NCBI GenBank assembly: GCA_020061585.1
Contig: JAGUXX010000127.1
Location: 1 to 33,941, forward strand
From: Betaproteobacteria bacterium
GTDB lineage: Bacteria; Pseudomonadota; Gammaproteobacteria; Burkholderiales; Thiobacillaceae
Length of the DNA: 33,941 bases
Direction of reading: 5' to 3'
Position 1 is the first letter of the stretch. The number at the start of each line of letters is the position of its first letter. A model generated the notes under the pieces. It was not told the origin of the DNA and searched no databases. It saw nothing but the letters and a program-made list of their open reading frames with translations. A program made the position numbers and the translations under genes. Below, piece by piece: positions 1-10,822 of this stretch.

Positions 1-796
1 CCGAGGTGGCGAACCACGCCATCTTTTCCGGCAACGTCGCCAGCCACAGCCCGCCGCTGACCACCGCCAGCCCGCCGCCGGCCAGCATCAGCCGGTGCGC
101 CAGCGGCGACAGCCAGGCGATGTAGCCGGCGTCTTCATTGTCGCGACCCAGCAGATAACGCCGATAGGCGAACAGCCAGGCGGCGATCACGGCGACCGAC
201 AGCAGGATGAAGAAGGCGAAACGGGCGAGGCTGTAGCCATGCAGTGACTGGCCGGAGGCGTCGATGCGGCCGTTCGGCGCATACCAGTTCATCCATTGTT
301 CCGGCAGCAGCATTTGGTAGCTCAGCACATGCATGATCCAGCCGACGACCAGCATCAGCGCCAGCGAAATGACCAGATGCCAGGCGCCGCGCGTCGGCTG
401 TTCGGTCAGCCGGGGGTTGCGGTAGTAGAAGGCGTACAGCGCGATATAGCCGCCGATCAGGATGACGATGAAGGCGATCACCCAGCGCGCCGACAAGACG
501 TTGGCGGTGTACCAGAACGGGTCGTAGATGACCTGCACGAACAGCAGCGGCGCGACGCCCAGCACGATGGCGACCGACACCGCGATCTTGGCGGTGGCCA
601 GCATCGCGGCGGCCAGTCGGCGCCAGCGCGGATCGCGGCGGCTGGCGCCGAACAGGGTTAGCATGGAAGCGCCGAGCATGACCTGCACGGCGGCGATATG
701 CAGCGCCCAGGTCAGCACCCCCAGCACCAGGAAGATCAACGGATGCGACGGTACCCCGGCGGGGTCGCGCAGGGCATAGAGCATGGCGGTTTCCAT
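1..796 (-). CDS. Polytopic membrane subunit partnered with a cytochrome bd-like oxidase (3' end outside window)
   Basis: The minus-strand frame is open from an ATG at 794-796 to the left edge, giving at least 265 residues with no stop. Several long hydrophobic stretches (LIFLVLGVLTWALH near residue 20, then IAFIVILIGGYIALYAF, LVISLALMLVVGWIMHV and FAFFILLSVAVIAAWLF) mark an integral membrane protein. An AGGAG ribosome binding site lies 7 bases before the ATG, inside the end of the upstream gene, and the start is 4 bases past that gene's stop, so the two are translationally coupled. I infer it is the second membrane subunit of the bd-like complex encoded just upstream. I see no haem-binding motif in the visible part. 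It is not a textbook CydB, so no symbol is given. Confidence 0.75.
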   Translation of the reverse strand, partial: METAMLYALRDPAGVPSHPLIFLVLGVLTWALHIAAVQVMLGASMLTLFGASRRDPRWRRLAAAMLATAKIAVSVAIVLGVAPLLFVQVIYDPFWYTANVLSARWVIAFIVILIGGYIALYAFYYRNPRLTEQPTRGAWHLVISLALMLVVGWIMHVLSYQMLLPEQWMNWYAPNGRIDASGQSLHGYSLARFAFFILLSVAVIAAWLFAYRRYLLGRDNEDAGYIAWLSPLAHRLMLAGGGLAVVSGGLWLATLPEKMAWFATS

Positions 797-799
797 GGC

Positions 800-2218
800 T
801 TACTCCTCGGGGTCGGTGGTGGGGTTGGCGGCGAGGTTGGCGGCGGCCACGCGCGGCGCTGCGGCGCTGGACAATGACGCGATGAAGCGCGCCAGCGCGT
901 AGGCCTCGGCATCGTTGAGCGGGATGTGCGGCATGTAGATCGTGTTGCCGGTGCCCAATGCGCCTTGCAGATAGGTCTTGATCATCGCCACGTCGGTGTT
1001 GCCGCCGAAGTAGCGCGCCAGCGGCCGCATGCCGGTGGGCGACAAGGAATGGCAGTTGGAACAGGTGGTCAGCGCCAGGCTGTGGCCGGCTTCCAGCGCG
1101 TTGTGCGGGTTCACCTGCCGGAGTCGGTCCGGCACGAATACCTGGCTGGGCAGGAAGCCGCGTCGCTCGATCAGCGGAATTTCCGATTCGATGCCCAGAC
1201 CCGGCACATCGCGGGCGATGACCTGATTCGAATAGACGTACTGACCGGCGACATAGGGCTTGCGCAACGACTCGCGCGCCACTTCCTCCGGCCACAGACC
1301 GAACACCAGTACCGCGACGGTCATGCCGGAGGCGATGGCCGGGGTCAGCAGGCGCGGTTGCAGCCAGGTGACAGCGAACCAGGCGAAGATGCCGGAAAGT
1401 GTCGCCACCAGCGATAGCCCGAACCAGGCCGGCAAGCGGTTTTCCGCGATGACCTCGGCGGTTTCCGGCAGCGTGTTCATGTACCACTGGAACAGCAGGC
1501 CGCCGGCCACGGTGGCGGCCATGCCCAGCAGCGCCAGCTTGCGGGTGATCTCGCGCTTGAAGGCGGCGTCCTTGATCGCGCCGGCGACGATGCCGCCGAC
1601 CACGGCGGTCATGGTGAACATGAAGGCGGTGCGCATCGCCAGTTGCGCAAAGGTGTTGGCGCCGTAGAAGCCGTTCAGATAGCCGCCATCGACAAACCAT
1701 TCCGGTTTGCCCGGCCACATCATGAACGACAGGATGCCGATGATGATCAGCATGGTGCCGTAGGAAGCCAGGCCGAAGATGATCGAGATGCGCAGATGCG
1801 TGGCGCGATCGACCTTGCCGACCAGGTAGATGATCATGTACACGCCGACCACTTCGATGACGAAGAACACCCATTCCGTCGCCCATTTCCAGACGAAGCT
1901 GTGGATCAGCGCCGAGATGCCGCGCGGACTGGCGACGGTGGTCGAGTACCAGATGCCTGGGCCGGTGATGGAGCCCAGCACATAGCTGAAGATCAGCAGA
2001 AACAGGCCGTACTTTTTGATGAATTCCAGCAGTTCAGGCTGGTCGCGACGGTAGGCCTGAGTCGCCAGGTAGGCGAAGAAGATCGCCGCGCCGACCGCCG
2101 TATGCGAAAACAGCACATGCACCGTGGCGATCAGACCGACGATCCAGCCGCTGCCGATGCCGGGTTCGTACCACACAGGATAAAGACCGAGGTATTCCAT
2201 GCGAAATCCGTCCAGCAA
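800..2218 (-). CDS. Cytochrome bd-like oxidase subunit I fused to a C-terminal cytochrome c domain
   Basis: The protein has 472 residues. The N-terminal ~330 residues resemble CydA: hydrophobic helices with a histidine in VHVLFSHTAVGAA near residue 35 and an acidic helix KWATEWVFFVIEVVG. The C-terminal ~100 residues form a class I cytochrome c, with haem-attachment motif CSNCH at 386-390 and a likely axial methionine at 429 in the YMPHIP context. Canonical CydA has no covalent haem c. In the cytochrome bd superfamily, c-type-containing clades are described and are thought not to act as ordinary quinol oxidases. I infer electron transfer through a periplasmic haem c to or from the b-type haem membrane core. 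The partner gene (796 leftward) follows after 3 bases. Whether it reduces O2 or another acceptor cannot be read from sequence. Confidence 0.85.
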   Translation of the reverse strand: MLDGFRMEYLGLYPVWYEPGIGSGWIVGLIATVHVLFSHTAVGAAIFFAYLATQAYRRDQPELLEFIKKYGLFLLIFSYVLGSITGPGIWYSTTVASPRGISALIHSFVWKWATEWVFFVIEVVGVYMIIYLVGKVDRATHLRISIIFGLASYGTMLIIIGILSFMMWPGKPEWFVDGGYLNGFYGANTFAQLAMRTAFMFTMTAVVGGIVAGAIKDAAFKREITRKLALLGMAATVAGGLLFQWYMNTLPETAEVIAENRLPAWFGLSLVATLSGIFAWFAVTWLQPRLLTPAIASGMTVAVLVFGLWPEEVARESLRKPYVAGQYVYSNQVIARDVPGLGIESEIPLIERRGFLPSQVFVPDRLRQVNPHNALEAGHSLALTTCSNCHSLSPTGMRPLARYFGGNTDVAMIKTYLQGALGTGNTIYMPHIPLNDAEAYALARFIASLSSAAAPRVAAANLAANPTTDPEE

Positions 2219-2293
2219 TGAGATGGGTAAAAAATGCGGGTGTCATTGAAGGCGGAAAGCAATACCTGTGCCAAAGCATGGAACAAGTAAAAC

Positions 2294-2319
2294 TTAATAA
2301 TCAAGTCATTGATATTTAA
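2294..2319. repeat. AT-rich imperfect inverted repeat upstream of the bd-like oxidase gene
   Basis: TTAATAATCAA at 2294-2304 and TTGATATTTAA at 2309-2319 form an 11-base inverted repeat with two mismatches and a GTCA spacer. It lies about 75 bases before the oxidase start (2218) and downstream of dapE, in a 245-base gene-free stretch (2219-2463) that is otherwise featureless. The left half shares TTAATAATCA with a second inverted repeat at 3692-3723. It could be an operator, for example for an FNR-like regulator since TTGAT/ATCAA half sites occur, but spacing and orientation do not fit the FNR consensus. It could also be a weak transcription end for dapE. Confidence 0.4.
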
Positions 2320-2463
2320 TAATTTACGGATTTATTTTGCCCGTTTATGCTGGCGCATGTTGGTCTTGTAGAGCAATGAATGCCAATTACGGCAGGAGCT
2401 GCTGTCAATAATGACTGATCCGCTGTGGCCGGACGGCGTGGCCGTCGGCTTGACCCTTGCCGC

Positions 2464-3600
<1,137 letters not shown>

Positions 3601-3691
3601 TCAGGGCGGTCTCGGCGGCGGAGGTCAGTGGTTTCGGTGGACAGCACAGGCTTGCGCTGCTTGCCGTAAAGTTGATTGGCAAGGTAATAAA

Positions 3692-3723
3692 TTAATAATC
3701 AATTAATTGAAGATGATTATTAA
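3692..3723. repeat. Perfect 10-bp AT-only-rich inverted repeat between yffB-like gene and dapE
   Basis: TTAATAATCA (3692-3701) and TGATTATTAA (3714-3723) are exact inverted repeats separated by 12 bases. The repeat starts 4 bases after the stop codon of the ArsC-like gene (minus strand) and about 90 bases before dapE. As RNA it would form a weak AT stem, so it could be a poor terminator. As DNA it could be a dimeric-regulator operator. It shares TTAATAATCA with the repeat at 2294-2319. Confidence 0.45.
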
Positions 3724-3726
3724 AGT

Positions 3727-4074
3727 TTATTCTCCGAAAAAGGCGGCGTAGTTTTCGTCGCTGAAACCGACCTGGTACTGACCGTCCCGATCCAGAATCG
3801 GACGTTTGATGACGCTGGCGTTTTCCTGCATCAAGGCCAGCGCGGCGGTGGCGCTGGTGATTGCGGCCTTGCGCTCGTCGCTCAGCTTGCGCCAGGTCTG
3901 GCCGCTGCGATTGATGATGGATTCCCAGCCCAGCAGCTTGCACAGCGTTTTCATCAATGGCAGCGGCACGCCCTGTTTCTTGTAGTCATGAAATTCGTAG
4001 GGAATGTCGCGCTCCTCCAGCCAGGCGCGAGCCTTCTTGACGGTGCTGCAATTGGGGATGCCGTAAAGTTTCAT
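3727..4074 (-). CDS. yffB: ArsC/Spx-family thioredoxin-fold reductase-like protein (YffB type)
   Basis: The 115-residue protein has the arsenate-reductase-like fold: an N-terminal KLYGIPNCSTVKKARAWL segment with the single redox cysteine C9, then the SVIKRPIL motif near residue 85 that in this family positions the cis-proline. YffB proteins sit beside dapE in E. coli, as here. Their substrate is unclear; glutathione-dependent thiol reduction is suggested for the family, and true arsenate reduction is unlikely because there is no ars operon context. The start at 4074 faces the GNAT gene start at 4121 across 46 bases, so the two share a short divergent promoter region. Confidence 0.85.
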   Translation of the reverse strand: MKLYGIPNCSTVKKARAWLEERDIPYEFHDYKKQGVPLPLMKTLCKLLGWESIINRSGQTWRKLSDERKAAITSATAALALMQENASVIKRPILDRDGQYQVGFSDENYAAFFGE

Positions 4075-4120
4075 GGCAAACTCGCTATAGAAAAAAACCT
4101 CGTCATTTTACCTGCCTCGC

Positions 4121-4570
4121 ATGTCTCACGCCTTCATCGTTCGCGCCGCCGACTGGATTGTTGATGAATCCGCGATTGCCGGGATTCGGCGCGCGGTGTT
4201 CATCGAAGAGCAGGGGGTGCCGGAAGACCTGGAATGGGAGGCGGCGGACCCGCAATGCCGCTGGTTTGTCGCGCAGTCGAATCGGACGTTGATCGGCATC
4301 GTCAGGCTGACCGCGGCGGGACGCATCGGGCGCATGGCGGTATTGCCGGACTGGCGTCGGCGCGGCGTCGGCGGCGAATTGCTGGCGGTGGTGTTGCGGG
4401 TCGCGCGTGAACTGGGCATGCACCGGGTTCATCTTTCGGCGCAGATCCACGCCATCGGGTTTTATGCGCGCCAGGGTTTTATCGCCGAGGGCGCGGAGTA
4501 TCTCGACGCGGGCATTGCGCATCGGAGCATGGCGCTGAATTTGAACGTGAACTTGAAGGACTCAGCATGA
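4121..4570 (+). CDS. GNAT-family N-acetyltransferase
   Basis: The product is a 149-residue GNAT enzyme that transfers an acetyl group from acetyl-CoA to an amine. The acetyl-CoA pyrophosphate-binding loop is visible as [18 protein letters not shown] near residues 71-88 (R/Q-x-x-G-x-G pattern), followed by the late GFYARQGF strand-helix typical of the fold. The N-terminal [16 protein letters not shown] segment is characteristic of ElaA/YjcF-like members. The substrate is unknown. The gene ends in a 4-base ATGA overlap with ispF, indicating co-transcription. Confidence 0.88.
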   Translation: MSHAFIVRAADWIVDESAIAGIRRAVFIEEQGVPEDLEWEAADPQCRWFVAQSNRTLIGIVRLTAAGRIGRMAVLPDWRRRGVGGELLAVVLRVARELGMHRVHLSAQIHAIGFYARQGFIAEGAEYLDAGIAHRSMALNLNVNLKDSA

Positions 4571-5049
4571 ACATACGTATCGGCCACGGTTTTGACGTGC
4601 ATGCCTTCGCCGAGGGGCGCCGCCTGATCATCGGCGGTGTCGATATCCCTCACCACCGGGGATTGCTCGGCCACTCGGACGCCGATGTTCTGCTGCATGC
4701 GATTTGCGACGCGCTGCTGGGCGCGGCGGCGCTAGGCGACATCGGCCGACATTTCCCCGATTCCGACGCGCGCTTCAAGGGCATCGACAGCCGCGAACTG
4801 TTGCGCCATGTCGCTGAACTGCTCGACGGACGCGGCTGGAAGGTGGTCAATATCGATGCCACGATCATCGCCCAGGCGCCGAAAATGGCGCCGCATATCG
4901 CCACCATGCGCCAGCACATCGCCGAGGATCTCGGTGTTGCCGCCGAGCGGGTGAATGTCAAGGCGACCACCACCGAAAAGCTCGGCTTTACCGGGCGCGA
5001 GGAAGGTATCGCCGCCGAGGCGGTGTGCCTGATCGACAAGTCGGTGTGA
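4567..5049 (+). CDS. ispF: 2-C-methyl-D-erythritol 2,4-cyclodiphosphate synthase
   Basis: IspF converts CDP-methylerythritol 2-phosphate to methylerythritol cyclodiphosphate in the non-mevalonate isoprenoid pathway. The 160-residue length matches the trimeric enzyme. Visible motifs are the metal ligands D8 and H10 in GHGFDVHAF, the [10 protein letters not shown] segment with its metal-binding histidine, the GDIGRHFPD loop, and the C-terminal [19 protein letters not shown] signature. The usual partner ispD is not adjacent; instead ispF follows the GNAT gene with a 4-base overlap and precedes thpR by 13 bases. Confidence 0.97.
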   Translation: MNIRIGHGFDVHAFAEGRRLIIGGVDIPHHRGLLGHSDADVLLHAICDALLGAAALGDIGRHFPDSDARFKGIDSRELLRHVAELLDGRGWKVVNIDATIIAQAPKMAPHIATMRQHIAEDLGVAAERVNVKATTTEKLGFTGREEGIAAEAVCLIDKSV

Positions 5050-5062
5050 TTGGGGCAGCCCG

Positions 5063-5599
5063 ATGCCGCGTGTGTTCTTCGCGCTCTGGCCGGATGCCGA
5101 TGCGGCGTCGCGCCTGCACACGATCGCCCGTTGCTGGCATGAAGTTCTGGGCGGACGGGTGATGCGCGAGGACTCGCTGCATGCCACCCTGGCCTTCGTC
5201 GGTGATGTCGCGCCGCAACGCCTGCCGGATTTGCGCGCCGTGGCTGCCGGCATCCGGCTGCCGGGGATGCCGCTGGCGTTTGATCGAGGCGGCTGCTGGC
5301 GGCATAACCAGATCGCCTATCTGGGCCTGCGCGAGACGCCCGATGCCTTGCGTTGTTTGTGGTCAGCGCTTGCCGCGGGTTTGCGGGCAGCCGATTTTTC
5401 GATCGAAACGCGCCCGTTCAGTCCGCACATCACGCTGCTGCGCAAGGCGAACTGCCTGGCTTTCGACGCGGCGACGGAGAAAGAAAATCCCGCAACGGAG
5501 CCAGTGGTCTGGTCGGTGCGGGATTTCGTGCTGGTCATGTCCAGCATCAGCGCGAATGGCTCGCGCTATGAGCAGATCGGCGCGTGGCCCCTGCTATAG
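5063..5599 (+). CDS. thpR: RNA 2',3'-cyclic phosphodiesterase (2H phosphoesterase family)
   Basis: The 178-residue protein belongs to the LigT/ThpR branch of 2H phosphoesterases, which open 2',3'-cyclic phosphates on RNA ends and can show 2'-5' ligase activity in vitro. The two H-x-T-x catalytic motifs are visible as HATL at 40-43 and HITL at 122-125. The N-terminal RVFFALWPD is typical. The gene follows ispF by 13 bases and probably belongs to the same transcript. Its stop codon TAG (5597-5599) directly abuts the stop codon of the convergent host-attachment gene. Confidence 0.92.
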   Translation: MPRVFFALWPDADAASRLHTIARCWHEVLGGRVMREDSLHATLAFVGDVAPQRLPDLRAVAAGIRLPGMPLAFDRGGCWRHNQIAYLGLRETPDALRCLWSALAAGLRAADFSIETRPFSPHITLLRKANCLAFDAATEKENPATEPVVWSVRDFVLVMSSISANGSRYEQIGAWPLL

Positions 5600-6028
5600 A
5601 AGTACTCGACTGTTGATTTGCGCCGTCAATGCCGTTGCCGGCAGACGGGTGTAGTCCTTGTCTATGCTCTCCGATAGCCTGCTCCTGACCTGTCCCGGCA
5701 GGTGTTGATTGACCAGCCCCACAAACGGAGCCGAGGCCACAAGAATGAGCCGGTCGTAGGCATGCTTCGCCAGACCTTGTTCCAGTTCCCGGGTAACTTC
5801 CTGGGCAAAACGCTCAGCCTCATGGTGCTTGGGGTCGGTTGCCTGCATGAATGCGCCGTGCCCTGTGCCGGTTCTCGATCCGGAACGGTCGCTGACCAGA
5901 TTGCATGTTTTCTCGCGGCTTTGCGGGTGCGCCAACTCCTTGATGAGCTGCAACTCCCGAAGTGGTCCGGTATTCGAGAAAAACCTGGCTAGACTTGCAT
6001 TGGCAACCATGACCCATGTAACAGACAT
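5594..6028 (-). CDS. Host-attachment family protein (AtsA-like, PF10116 type)
   Basis: The 144-residue protein begins with TWVMVANASLARFF, the N-terminal strand signature of the family named for a protein required for attachment to host cells. It continues with a central HEAERFAQEVTRELEQGLAKHAYDRLILVASAPFVG region and the typical LPATALTAQI tail. The fold is RNase H/eRF1-like in known members, and the biochemical role is not established; the family is common in non-pathogenic environmental bacteria, so the name should not be read literally. It overlaps the convergent thpR by 6 bases. Upstream, 6029-6135 is a short gap without clear motifs. Confidence 0.8.
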   Translation of the reverse strand: MSVTWVMVANASLARFFSNTGPLRELQLIKELAHPQSREKTCNLVSDRSGSRTGTGHGAFMQATDPKHHEAERFAQEVTRELEQGLAKHAYDRLILVASAPFVGLVNQHLPGQVRSRLSESIDKDYTRLPATALTAQINSRVLL

Positions 6029-6135
6029 CGAATCCTCCCTAATAACGTTGAAAGTTCAATTTCCCGCATTCCCTTTGCCAAGATCCGCCATGGTGTCCGG
6101 GGATCAATTTCAGGCTAGCAGGGGCTGGGGTTTCG

Positions 6136-7233
6136 TCAAGGCACTGAATTCGCCAGGTGTCGGGCGAGTTGCGCCATGGTGTCGGGGTCGGCGGCCGGGA
6201 GATTCAGCGTGGCGGCGTTCGATGCGCCGACAAAGTTGCGATTCAGCGAGCGCTTGTAGGCGGGGTCGTAGTGGTGGACCAGCAGTTCGGCGACCAGTTC
6301 GTCCCAGTGTCCGGCGCGGGCCAGGTTCTTCCAGCTCTCGATGCGCTCCTTGCCCTGAATTTCTACCAGGCAGTCGAGTTTCCCGCCGAGCAGTTCGGCG
6401 TCGCTGAGGAAATGCGCGTATTCCTGTTTCAACAATTCGACCCGCACCGCGATGTCGGCATGCAGATTGACGCAGGGCGCGGCGCGCATGCGTTTCAACA
6501 AGACTTCCGGGGTATGCAGATTGCCGATTTTCTTGCTTTCGGATTCGACGAAGATCGGCCGTTTGGGGTCGTATCCTTGCAGCGCGAACCAGATCCGCGA
6601 TTCGAACAGCTTTTGCGGCGGTTGCGGGCGCGCCGGGTCGGCGCCCAGCACCGAGCCCATGTGGGCGGCGAGATCTTCGAGATCCAGCACCTGTGTGCCG
6701 CAGGCCCGCAGGGCGTTGAGAAAGCGACTCTTGCCGACCCCGGTCGGGCCGCAGATCACGCGCAAATCGAGGTGATCCGGCAAGCTATCCAGTTGCTCGA
6801 TGACGTACTGCCGATAGGCTTTGTGGCCGCCTTCGAGTTGCGCGGCATTCCAGCCGACCGAACGCAGGATGGTGGTCATCGCGCCGCTGCGGCTGCCGCC
6901 GCGCCAGCAATAGATCAACGGCCGGTAATTGCGCGGTTTGTCCAGCAAACGGGTTTCCAGATGCCGGGCGATGTTGCGCGCGACCAGCGCCGCGCCGACC
7001 TTCTTGGCTTCGAAGGCGGAGGCTTGCTTGTGCAAAGTGCCGACACGAGCGCGTTCCTCGTCGTTCAGCACCGGCAGCGAGATCGCGCCGGGCAGGTGAT
7101 CCTGCGCGAATTCGCCGGGCGAACGGGCATCGATGATTTCATCGAATTCGAAGATTTCCGTGACCCGGGCCAGCCCGTCCTTGCGGCGTTGGCCCGCCGC
7201 GATACGCGGATTGGCGGGTTCTTTGCTGATCAA
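6136..7233 (-). CDS. mnmH: tRNA 2-selenouridine synthase
   Basis: MnmH (SelU/YbbB) replaces sulfur by selenium, through a geranylated intermediate, in 2-thiouridine at the tRNA wobble position. The 365-residue protein shows the rhodanese domain ([10 protein letters not shown] near 33-42, active-site C109 in [10 protein letters not shown]) and a following P-loop domain with GPTGVGKS at 162-169. The first codon is TTG at 7231-7233, overlapping the smpB stop in TTGA. No better in-frame start is seen before the conserved FDEIID segment, so the N-terminus is slightly uncertain. The gene is coupled to smpB and probably co-transcribed. No selD or selA lies in the window, so selenophosphate supply must come from elsewhere. 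Confidence 0.93.
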   Translation of the reverse strand: MISKEPANPRIAAGQRRKDGLARVTEIFEFDEIIDARSPGEFAQDHLPGAISLPVLNDEERARVGTLHKQASAFEAKKVGAALVARNIARHLETRLLDKPRNYRPLIYCWRGGSRSGAMTTILRSVGWNAAQLEGGHKAYRQYVIEQLDSLPDHLDLRVICGPTGVGKSRFLNALRACGTQVLDLEDLAAHMGSVLGADPARPQPPQKLFESRIWFALQGYDPKRPIFVESESKKIGNLHTPEVLLKRMRAAPCVNLHADIAVRVELLKQEYAHFLSDAELLGGKLDCLVEIQGKERIESWKNLARAGHWDELVAELLVHHYDPAYKRSLNRNFVGASNAATLNLPAADPDTMAQLARHLANSVP

Positions 7234-7679
7234 GCGTTTTTATCCCGCATCAGGCGCGATTTCTCGCGTTGCCAATCGCGATCTTTCTGCACCGCGCGCT
7301 TGTCATGCAGTTTCTTGCCTTTCGCCAGACCGATTTCCAGCTTCACCCGGCCTTTGTTGAAATGCAGGTTGAGCGGCATCAGGGTATAGCCGGCCTGTTG
7401 CACCTTGCCGATCAGCTTGCGGATTTCCTGGGCGTGCAGCAACAGCTTGCGGGTGCGCACCGGGTCCGGGTTGATATGCGTCGAGGCGGTCGGCAACGGG
7501 CTGATATGGCAGCCGATCAGAAACACTTCTTCCTTCTTCAGCACCACATACGCTTCCTTGAGTTGCGAGCGGCCGGCGCGTATGGCTTTGACTTCCCAGC
7601 CTTGCAGCATCAGACCCGCTTCATAGCGTTCCTCGATGAAGTATTCATGGAAGGCCTTCTTGTTGTCGACGATGTTCAT
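7230..7679 (-). CDS. smpB: SsrA-binding protein SmpB
   Basis: SmpB binds tmRNA and stalled ribosomes for trans-translation. The 149-residue product has the OB-fold signature: [28 protein letters not shown] at the N-terminus (shown in two parts by EYFIEE and GWEVK), the central HINPDP motif, and the C-terminal basic tail [18 protein letters not shown] that inserts into the ribosome. It is divergent from ratA, an arrangement common in Gammaproteobacteria. No ssrA (tmRNA) gene is seen next to it; mnmH lies directly downstream with a 4-base overlap. Confidence 0.97.
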   Translation of the reverse strand: MNIVDNKKAFHEYFIEERYEAGLMLQGWEVKAIRAGRSQLKEAYVVLKKEEVFLIGCHISPLPTASTHINPDPVRTRKLLLHAQEIRKLIGKVQQAGYTLMPLNLHFNKGRVKLEIGLAKGKKLHDKRAVQKDRDWQREKSRLMRDKNA

Positions 7680-7757
7680 GGGGCGGAGCGGTGGCCGATG
7701 CGGGTTGAATTTCGTGCTATTTTAGCAGGCCCCTCCATCCTTCCTTGTCCGTCCGTT

Positions 7758-8195
7758 ATGGCTGAAGTCGTAAAAACCGTGCTGGTGCCTTATTCGGCGG
7801 AAGAAATGTTCATATTGGTCGATGGCGTCGAGAGCTATCCGCAATTTCTGCCCTGGTGCGGCGGCACGGAACTGCATTTTCGCGACGACGTCACCACCGA
7901 AGCCACGATACATATCAGCTATATGCAGGTGAAGCAGCATTTCACTACACAAAACAGCAAGCGCCATCCGGAGGAAATGATCATCCGGCTGAAACGCGGA
8001 CCGTTCCGCAAGCTGGAAGGCTCCTGGCATTTCAAGGCGCTGGCGGCGGAAGCCTGCAAGATCGAATTCGTCATGCACTACGAGTTTTCCAGCAGCCTGC
8101 TGGAAAAAGTGCTGGGCCCGGTGTTCGGCATGTTGACCAACAATATGGTGGACGCATTCGTTCGCCGCGCGGAACAGGTATACGGCCAACGATGA
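7758..8195 (+). CDS. ratA: RatA/COQ10-family START-domain protein
   Basis: The 145-residue protein belongs to the SRPBCC/polyketide-cyclase group. Typical markers are the early KTVLVPYSAEEMFILVDGVESYPQFLPWC segment (seen as YSAEEMF and YPQFLPWC) and the C-terminal LGPVFGMLTNNMVDAFVRRA helix. E. coli RatA was reported to block 70S ribosome assembly, while homologues such as yeast Coq10 bind ubiquinone; both roles are possible. The start was chosen at 7758 because family proteins begin a few residues before KTVLVPYSA. The gene overlaps rnfH by 4 bases, the usual ratA-ratB pair. Confidence 0.93.
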   Translation: MAEVVKTVLVPYSAEEMFILVDGVESYPQFLPWCGGTELHFRDDVTTEATIHISYMQVKQHFTTQNSKRHPEEMIIRLKRGPFRKLEGSWHFKALAAEACKIEFVMHYEFSSSLLEKVLGPVFGMLTNNMVDAFVRRAEQVYGQR

Positions 8196-8512
8196 GCGAA
8201 CAGATACACGTCGAAGTGGTTTACGCCCTGCAAAACCGGCAAAAAGCGGTGATGCTGCAACTGCCGGCGGGGGCCACGCTGCGCGAAGCGGTGGAGCGTT
8301 CGGGTTTGATGGCCGAGTTCCCGGAAATCGATCTGGCGGCCAACAAGTTCGGCATCTGGAACAAACTCGCCAAACCCGACGCCGCGCTGCGCGACAACGA
8401 TCGGGTGGAAATCTACCGGCCGTTGATCGCCGATCCCAAGGAAGTGCGGCGCCAGCGCGCCGCCGAGGGCAAGGTCATGAAGAAGGGCGGCGGCGACGCG
8501 GAAGCGGCGTGA
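8192..8512 (+). CDS. rnfH: RnfH-family (RatB) ubiquitin-fold protein
   Basis: The 106-residue product has the beta-grasp RnfH pattern: HVEVVYALQNRQ at the start, LPAGATLREAVERSG, then NKFGIWNKLAKPDAALRDNDRVEIYRPL with the conserved YRPL and the DPKEVRRQRAAEGK tail. RnfH/RatB is encoded next to ratA in many Proteobacteria. Its function is not settled; it has been linked to Rnf complexes in Rhodobacter and treated as the partner of RatA in E. coli. The start ATG at 8192 lies in the ATGA overlap with ratA. Confidence 0.93.
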   Translation: MSEQIHVEVVYALQNRQKAVMLQLPAGATLREAVERSGLMAEFPEIDLAANKFGIWNKLAKPDAALRDNDRVEIYRPLIADPKEVRRQRAAEGKVMKKGGGDAEAA

Positions 8513-8523
8513 GTCGGGCGGCT

Positions 8524-8862
8524 TCAGCGTCGTTCGGTGGTCGGCAGGTCGAGTTGTTGCAAGCCCAGTTTTGCCTGGCTGGAAGCGAACGCGGCGTGTT
8601 GCAGCACGCCGGCGCTGTCGCCGGCGGCGGCGGCTTCTCGGGCGGCCCGCAATGCCGATTCCGCGGTGGTCCATAGCGCGAATTTCGAGCGGGCTAGGCG
8701 GATGTCGGTTTCGGCTTGCGCCAGCGCGGTTTGCGCCGCCGGACTGATTTTTACCGTGTCGGCGGAAACCGGGTCAGGGCCGCTTACCGATGGCGTGCCG
8801 CAAGCCGAGGTCAGAAAGGCAAGCAGGCTGGCGGCCAACATGAATTTCCAGTTCGAATGCAC
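8524..8862 (-). CDS. Small lipoprotein, DUF4398-like
   Basis: The predicted 112-residue protein has a lipoprotein signal peptide: hydrophobic [14 protein letters not shown] with a lipobox LTSAC. The mature part is alanine-rich and helical ([37 protein letters not shown]), as in DUF4398 envelope proteins. I start it at GTG 8862 because AAAGGA lies 5 bases upstream; an ATG at 8841 would give a shorter signal peptide. The reading frame continues upstream to 8949 but that part lacks signal-peptide character. It is convergent with rnfH and shares its upstream region with the guaB promoter. Its role is unknown, possibly outer-membrane or periplasmic structure. Confidence 0.7.
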   Translation of the reverse strand: MHSNWKFMLAASLLAFLTSACGTPSVSGPDPVSADTVKISPAAQTALAQAETDIRLARSKFALWTTAESALRAAREAAAAGDSAGVLQHAAFASSQAKLGLQQLDLPTTERR

Positions 8863-8971
8863 GCTGATCCTTTGTGTCAATTGAAGTGATTTGTCGTTTG
8901 AGCAGGCTGACAGACATTGAACATAGTTGGCTGTCCGAGGCGGCGTCAATGGATTGTTTTACATGTTGCAT

Positions 8972-10490
<1,519 letters not shown>

Positions 10491-10498
10491 TTTTGCCC

Positions 10499-10822
10499 AT
10501 GTTGAATGAGCAGACCATCCTTGACGCAGCCCGACGCGCGGCCTCCGCCGCGTCACGTCCGGCCAGCGTGATGTTGTTTGGCTCCTACGCGCGTGGCGAG
10601 GCGGATGATCAATCCGATCTTGATCTGCTGGTCATTGAAGATGAAGTTGTCGACAAGGCGAGCGAATATTTGCGCATTCATCGCGCTATCGGATCGCTAG
10701 GTGTCGGCGTCGATGTGCTGGTGTTTTCGCGGCTGGATTTCGAACGGCGCAGTCTGGTCCCCGGCTCGCTGCCGTATCAGGTCAGGCTAGAGGGTAGACT
10801 TCTCCATGACGCCACAGGCTGA
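10499..10822 (+). CDS. MNT-type minimal nucleotidyltransferase (probable antitoxin of HEPN/MNT pair)
   Basis: The 107-residue protein has the polymerase-beta-like nucleotidyltransferase core: LFGSYARGEADD at 27-37 and SDLDLLV with D40 and D42, fitting G-S-x10-D-x-D. In characterised MntA-HepT systems the nucleotidyltransferase AMPylates and neutralises the HEPN RNase. The ATG at 10499 is preferred over an in-frame TTG at 10487 that would overlap guaB. The 3' end overlaps the HEPN gene by 17 bases, so the pair is co-translated. Its place between guaB and guaA is unusual. That it acts as an antitoxin here is inference from family and pairing. Confidence 0.88.
   Translation: MLNEQTILDAARRAASAASRPASVMLFGSYARGEADDQSDLDLLVIEDEVVDKASEYLRIHRAIGSLGVGVDVLVFSRLDFERRSLVPGSLPYQVRLEGRLLHDATG

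Noticed and set aside
135-1886. Long open frame (583 codons) on the minus strand overlapping the oxidase genes
   Set aside because: It is arginine- and histidine-rich with no family resemblance and lies out of frame over two well-supported membrane proteins; a typical GC-rich shadow frame.
2294-2340. FNR/Anr site before the bd-like oxidase gene
   Set aside because: TTGAT and ATCAA half sites occur but not in the TTGAT-N4-ATCAA arrangement; the best fit matches only three bases in the second half.
6157-7389. 410-codon plus-strand frame opposite mnmH
   Set aside because: Antisense shadow of mnmH and smpB, both well supported.
7230-7760. tmRNA gene or island near smpB
   Set aside because: No tRNA-like ends or tag-coding sequence are seen; the flanks are coding (mnmH, ratA).
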